Positions 6,457 to 7,498 of a DNA stretch of 7,498 nt are shown here, one piece after another. The DNA is from Candidatus Eisenbergiella stercorigallinarum (GTDB taxonomy: Bacteria > Bacillota > Clostridia > Lachnospirales > Lachnospiraceae). How positions within the stretch are numbered: position 1 is the first letter of the stretch; every line of letters starts with the position of its first letter. The stretch covers positions 1 to 7,498 of the forward strand of contig DWUW01000025.1 in the NCBI GenBank assembly GCA_019120525.1. Direction: 5' to 3'. Below the pieces are notes generated by a model. The model had not been told where the DNA came from, searched no databases, and worked only from the letters and a program-made list of their open reading frames with translations. Both the position numbers and the translations under genes were made by a program.

Positions 6457-7096
6457 TCATTCCTGCGAATGTTCATAATCCTCCAGGATCTGCCGGACAT
6501 AATCCGCCTCCAGGCCAAGCTGACCGGCAATTTCCGCTGCTCCTTTTCCGCTCTGATAAAGCCGGATAATGTCGAATGCGATTTTAACTCCGGCCTGTTG
6601 GCCTTTCTGAAAGCCTTCTTCCCGTCCTTCTTCCCGTCCCAGTTCAATATTTTCCCGGTCTCTCTGCAATAACGTCATATATTCCACCTCCATTTTCGGA
6701 TTCTGCTTTACTTCGATTACCTTTCGATGGATCTGCCGGATCAGCGGGCTCTTTGCCCGCGCGGCAAAGCGATCCGAGGTGTCTTCCACAGGCGATCAGA
6801 TCCAGGTCGATGCTGCCAGCGTAATACCTCGTCCGCTTTGGGAGATTGCGCTTTTTGCTGCACTGCATCTCGATGTTATAGACAGTGCCCTCATCGTCGT
6901 TCACATATACGTCCAGGCGGACGCCCTTGCCTTCAAAAAGAATGTCGATGGTGCGCTGCGCAGTGGGAGCCGAGATTCTCCGGATGGGAACCTGCAGGAT
7001 CTTTTCCAGCACCCGGCGGCAGATCTCGCTGCCGGCCATGACCTTTGCGAAGAGAAAATCATCGCTCAGATTCAGGGTTTGGATGGTTTTTTCCAT
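6457..7096 (-). pseudogene. Rpn-family PD-(D/E)XK nuclease / putative transposase, broken by internal deletion and frameshift
   Basis: Members of the Rpn/PDDEXK_2 family are recombination-promoting nucleases, typically near 300 residues in Clostridia. The N-terminal piece (7096 down to about 6791, frame 1) shows LNLSDDFLFAKVM, RRVLEKILQVPI, then the nuclease core RLDVYVNDDEG...YNIEMQ with the candidate catalytic D62 and E76-X-Q78, and RYY...SIDLDLI. Right after DLDLIAC the family text jumps into another frame at about 6789: VEDTSDRFAARAKSPLIRQIHRK, MEVEYMTLLQRDRENIELGREEGREEG and a C-terminal tail ending LEDYEHSQE, stop TGA at 6459-6457. The central segment expected between these blocks, roughly 70-90 residues by memory of the family, is absent, so this is a deletion and not a simple frameshift. 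The frame-1 tail (down to 6644) is read-through nonsense. Start ATG 7096 and its AAGGAG site are intact. Probably a recent decay; a residual nuclease activity of the 150-residue product is unlikely. Confidence 0.85.
6614..6637 (-). repeat. Two tandem 12-bp units encoding GREE-GREE
   Basis: CCTTCTTCCCGT occurs twice in direct succession (6614-6625 and 6626-6637 on the + strand). On the coding strand it specifies the REEGREEG run of the Rpn remnant. Such acidic/arginine repeats in this position are typical of the family and vary in copy number by slippage. Confidence 0.85.
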
Positions 7097-7111
7097 ATGG
7101 TTTCTCCTTTC

Positions 7112-7140
7112 AGTATAGCATTGTTTGGGTGAAATGTCAG
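7112..7140 (-). promoter_or_regulatory. Proximal promoter of the Rpn remnant
   Basis: On the - strand CTGACA (7140-7135) and TATACT (7117-7112) are separated by 17 bp, each a 5-of-6 consensus match. Transcription would start near 7105, which would clip the AAGGAG ribosome binding site (about 7109-7104). This promoter would therefore make an almost leaderless message, or its start point is shifted. Confidence 0.5.
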
Positions 7141-7197
7141 TGGAAGTGCGGTTTGGAATAAAAAATTTTAGAAATAAAAATGTAAGAAGGAAAAGCA

Positions 7198-7221
7198 GTC
7201 CATGGTGTTCGCCACATGGAC
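7198..7221. repeat. 7-bp inverted repeat in the leader upstream of the Rpn remnant
   Basis: GTCCATG (7198-7204) and CATGGAC (7215-7221) are perfect inverted copies around a 10-nt loop. They lie inside the leader that would be transcribed from the distal promoter at 7251-7279. There is no T-run after either arm. It could be an RNA hairpin or a protein binding site. Confidence 0.5.
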
Positions 7222-7250
7222 GAGAAATGTAGAAAAATTAGATATTTTTT

Positions 7251-7279
7251 ACTATAGCATTTCGCGGATGGTTTGTAAA
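7251..7279 (-). promoter_or_regulatory. Distal promoter upstream of the Rpn remnant
   Basis: On the - strand TTTACA (7279-7274) and TATAGT (7256-7251) are separated by exactly 17 bp, each a 5-of-6 consensus match. Transcription would start near 7244 and give a leader of about 150 nt to the Rpn start. The stretch AATGCTATA leading into this -10 box is repeated at the proximal promoter (7122-7114). Confidence 0.55.
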
Positions 7280-7345
7280 TATTGAAAGAAGCGGGTTTCA
7301 CACGAAAACGAGCCGAAGTCTGTTCTTTCCTGTTACATAAAGGAA

Positions 7346-7389
7346 AAGGGCCTGTGAAAGAATGAGAACCTATTTTTTCACAGACCCTT
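7346..7389 (-). terminator. Intrinsic terminator of the XRE-like gene
   Basis: Positions 7346-7359 pair with 7376-7389 in a 14-bp stem (AAGGGTCTGTGAAA with TTTCACAGGCCCTT on the - strand, one T-G pair), with a 16-nt loop. On the - strand the stem is followed by TTCC then TTT, a U-rich tail. It begins about 30 bp after the stop of the leftward gene and precedes the distal Rpn promoter, so it separates the two transcription units. Confidence 0.75.
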
Positions 7390-7420
7390 CCCTTTCGTCC
7401 GGTCAGCGATCAGGCGCCGC

Positions 7421-7498
7421 CTATCCCTGATGTTCCACGGACGAGCTTCTCGGATAAGGCTTTTTCTCATCCGTCAGACCGGCGAGGTAATCCATGCT
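7421..7498 (-). CDS. C-terminal end of an XRE-type helix-turn-helix regulator (partial)
   Basis: Only the last 25 codons and a TAG stop (7423-7421) are inside the window. They read SMDYLAGLTDEKKPYPRSSS followed by VEHQG. The pattern S-(hydrophobic/polar)-DYL-x-G-x-TD followed by KPYP is the usual end of the XRE/Cro-CI helix-turn-helix domain in small Firmicute regulators (typically VS.DYLLGRTD). The frame is open to the window edge, and a terminator hairpin lies directly downstream, which supports a real gene end. Target and full length cannot be known here. Confidence 0.75.
   Translation of the reverse strand, partial: SMDYLAGLTDEKKPYPRSSSVEHQG

Larger units (their letters stand above)
7097..7420. 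other. Non-coding stretch of 324 bp between the Rpn remnant and the XRE-like gene
   Basis: AT-rich relative to the flanking genes. It holds two leftward promoters (7112-7140 and 7251-7279), a 7-bp inverted repeat (7198-7221) and a terminator (7346-7389). No convincing coding frame or tRNA was seen. The part from about 7281 to 7340 shows nothing recognisable beyond a weak TTTCC/GGAAA dyad near 7326-7346. Confidence 0.6.

Noticed and set aside
6614..6637. Direct repeat as a CRISPR or mobile-element end
   Set aside because: It has only two 12-bp units without spacers, fully explained as codons for the GREE repeat of the Rpn family.
6640..6800. Programmed frameshift linking the two Rpn frames
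   Set aside because: No slippery run lies at the junction, and the family's central segment is absent, so a deletion explains the data better.
7134..7232. 32-codon basic peptide frame on the + strand (MSVEVRFGIKN...)
   Set aside because: Only a weak GGGTG precedes the ATG, it overlaps the leftward promoter and leader of the Rpn remnant, and it has no recognisable family features.

Overview
The window reads as ordinary chromosomal DNA from a GC-rich anaerobic Firmicute, most likely a Lachnospiraceae-type gut Clostridium. The grounds are the FucI plus RhaB-type kinase pair, AGGAGG-type ribosome binding sites, a TTG start, and a decayed Rpn/PDDEXK_2 element of the kind common in that family. 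The taxon is inferred from gene content and composition; nothing in the sequence is species-specific.

Left part (1-2962, + strand): the 3' three quarters of an L-fucose isomerase gene is followed by a complete FGGY sugar kinase. The kinase has rhamnulokinase (RhaB) family sequence features, but its position next to fucI suggests it phosphorylates L-fuculose. A terminator-like hairpin with a T-run lies between the two genes and may lower kinase expression relative to isomerase.

Middle (2963-3928): a plsC-type lysophosphatidate acyltransferase has its own good sigma-A promoter and an inverted repeat bracketing the promoter and ribosome binding site. A 16-bp hairpin closes the convergent junction with the next gene.

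3929-6453: an AraC-family regulator (- strand, probable TTG start) is divergent from a MATE efflux transporter (+ strand). The shared intergenic region holds a perfect TGACA-N-TGTCA palindrome that overlaps the best candidate -35 box of the araC gene. It also holds a potentially structured leader ahead of the MATE gene. The arrangement suggests local control of the transporter by the regulator, but this is inferred from layout.

Right end (6457-7498, all - strand): an Rpn-family PD-(D/E)XK nuclease/putative transposase gene is broken by an internal deletion plus frameshift, although its start, ribosome binding site and two candidate promoters are intact. Upstream of it is a 324-bp non-coding stretch with promoters and a terminator. 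The window then ends in the last 25 codons of what looks like an XRE-type helix-turn-helix regulator.

I did not find a convincing new defence, mobile or signalling system. The points most worth a second look are the deleted Rpn gene with its retained tandem promoters, the AraC/MATE palindrome, the plsC inverted repeat, and the fucI/kinase intercistronic terminator.
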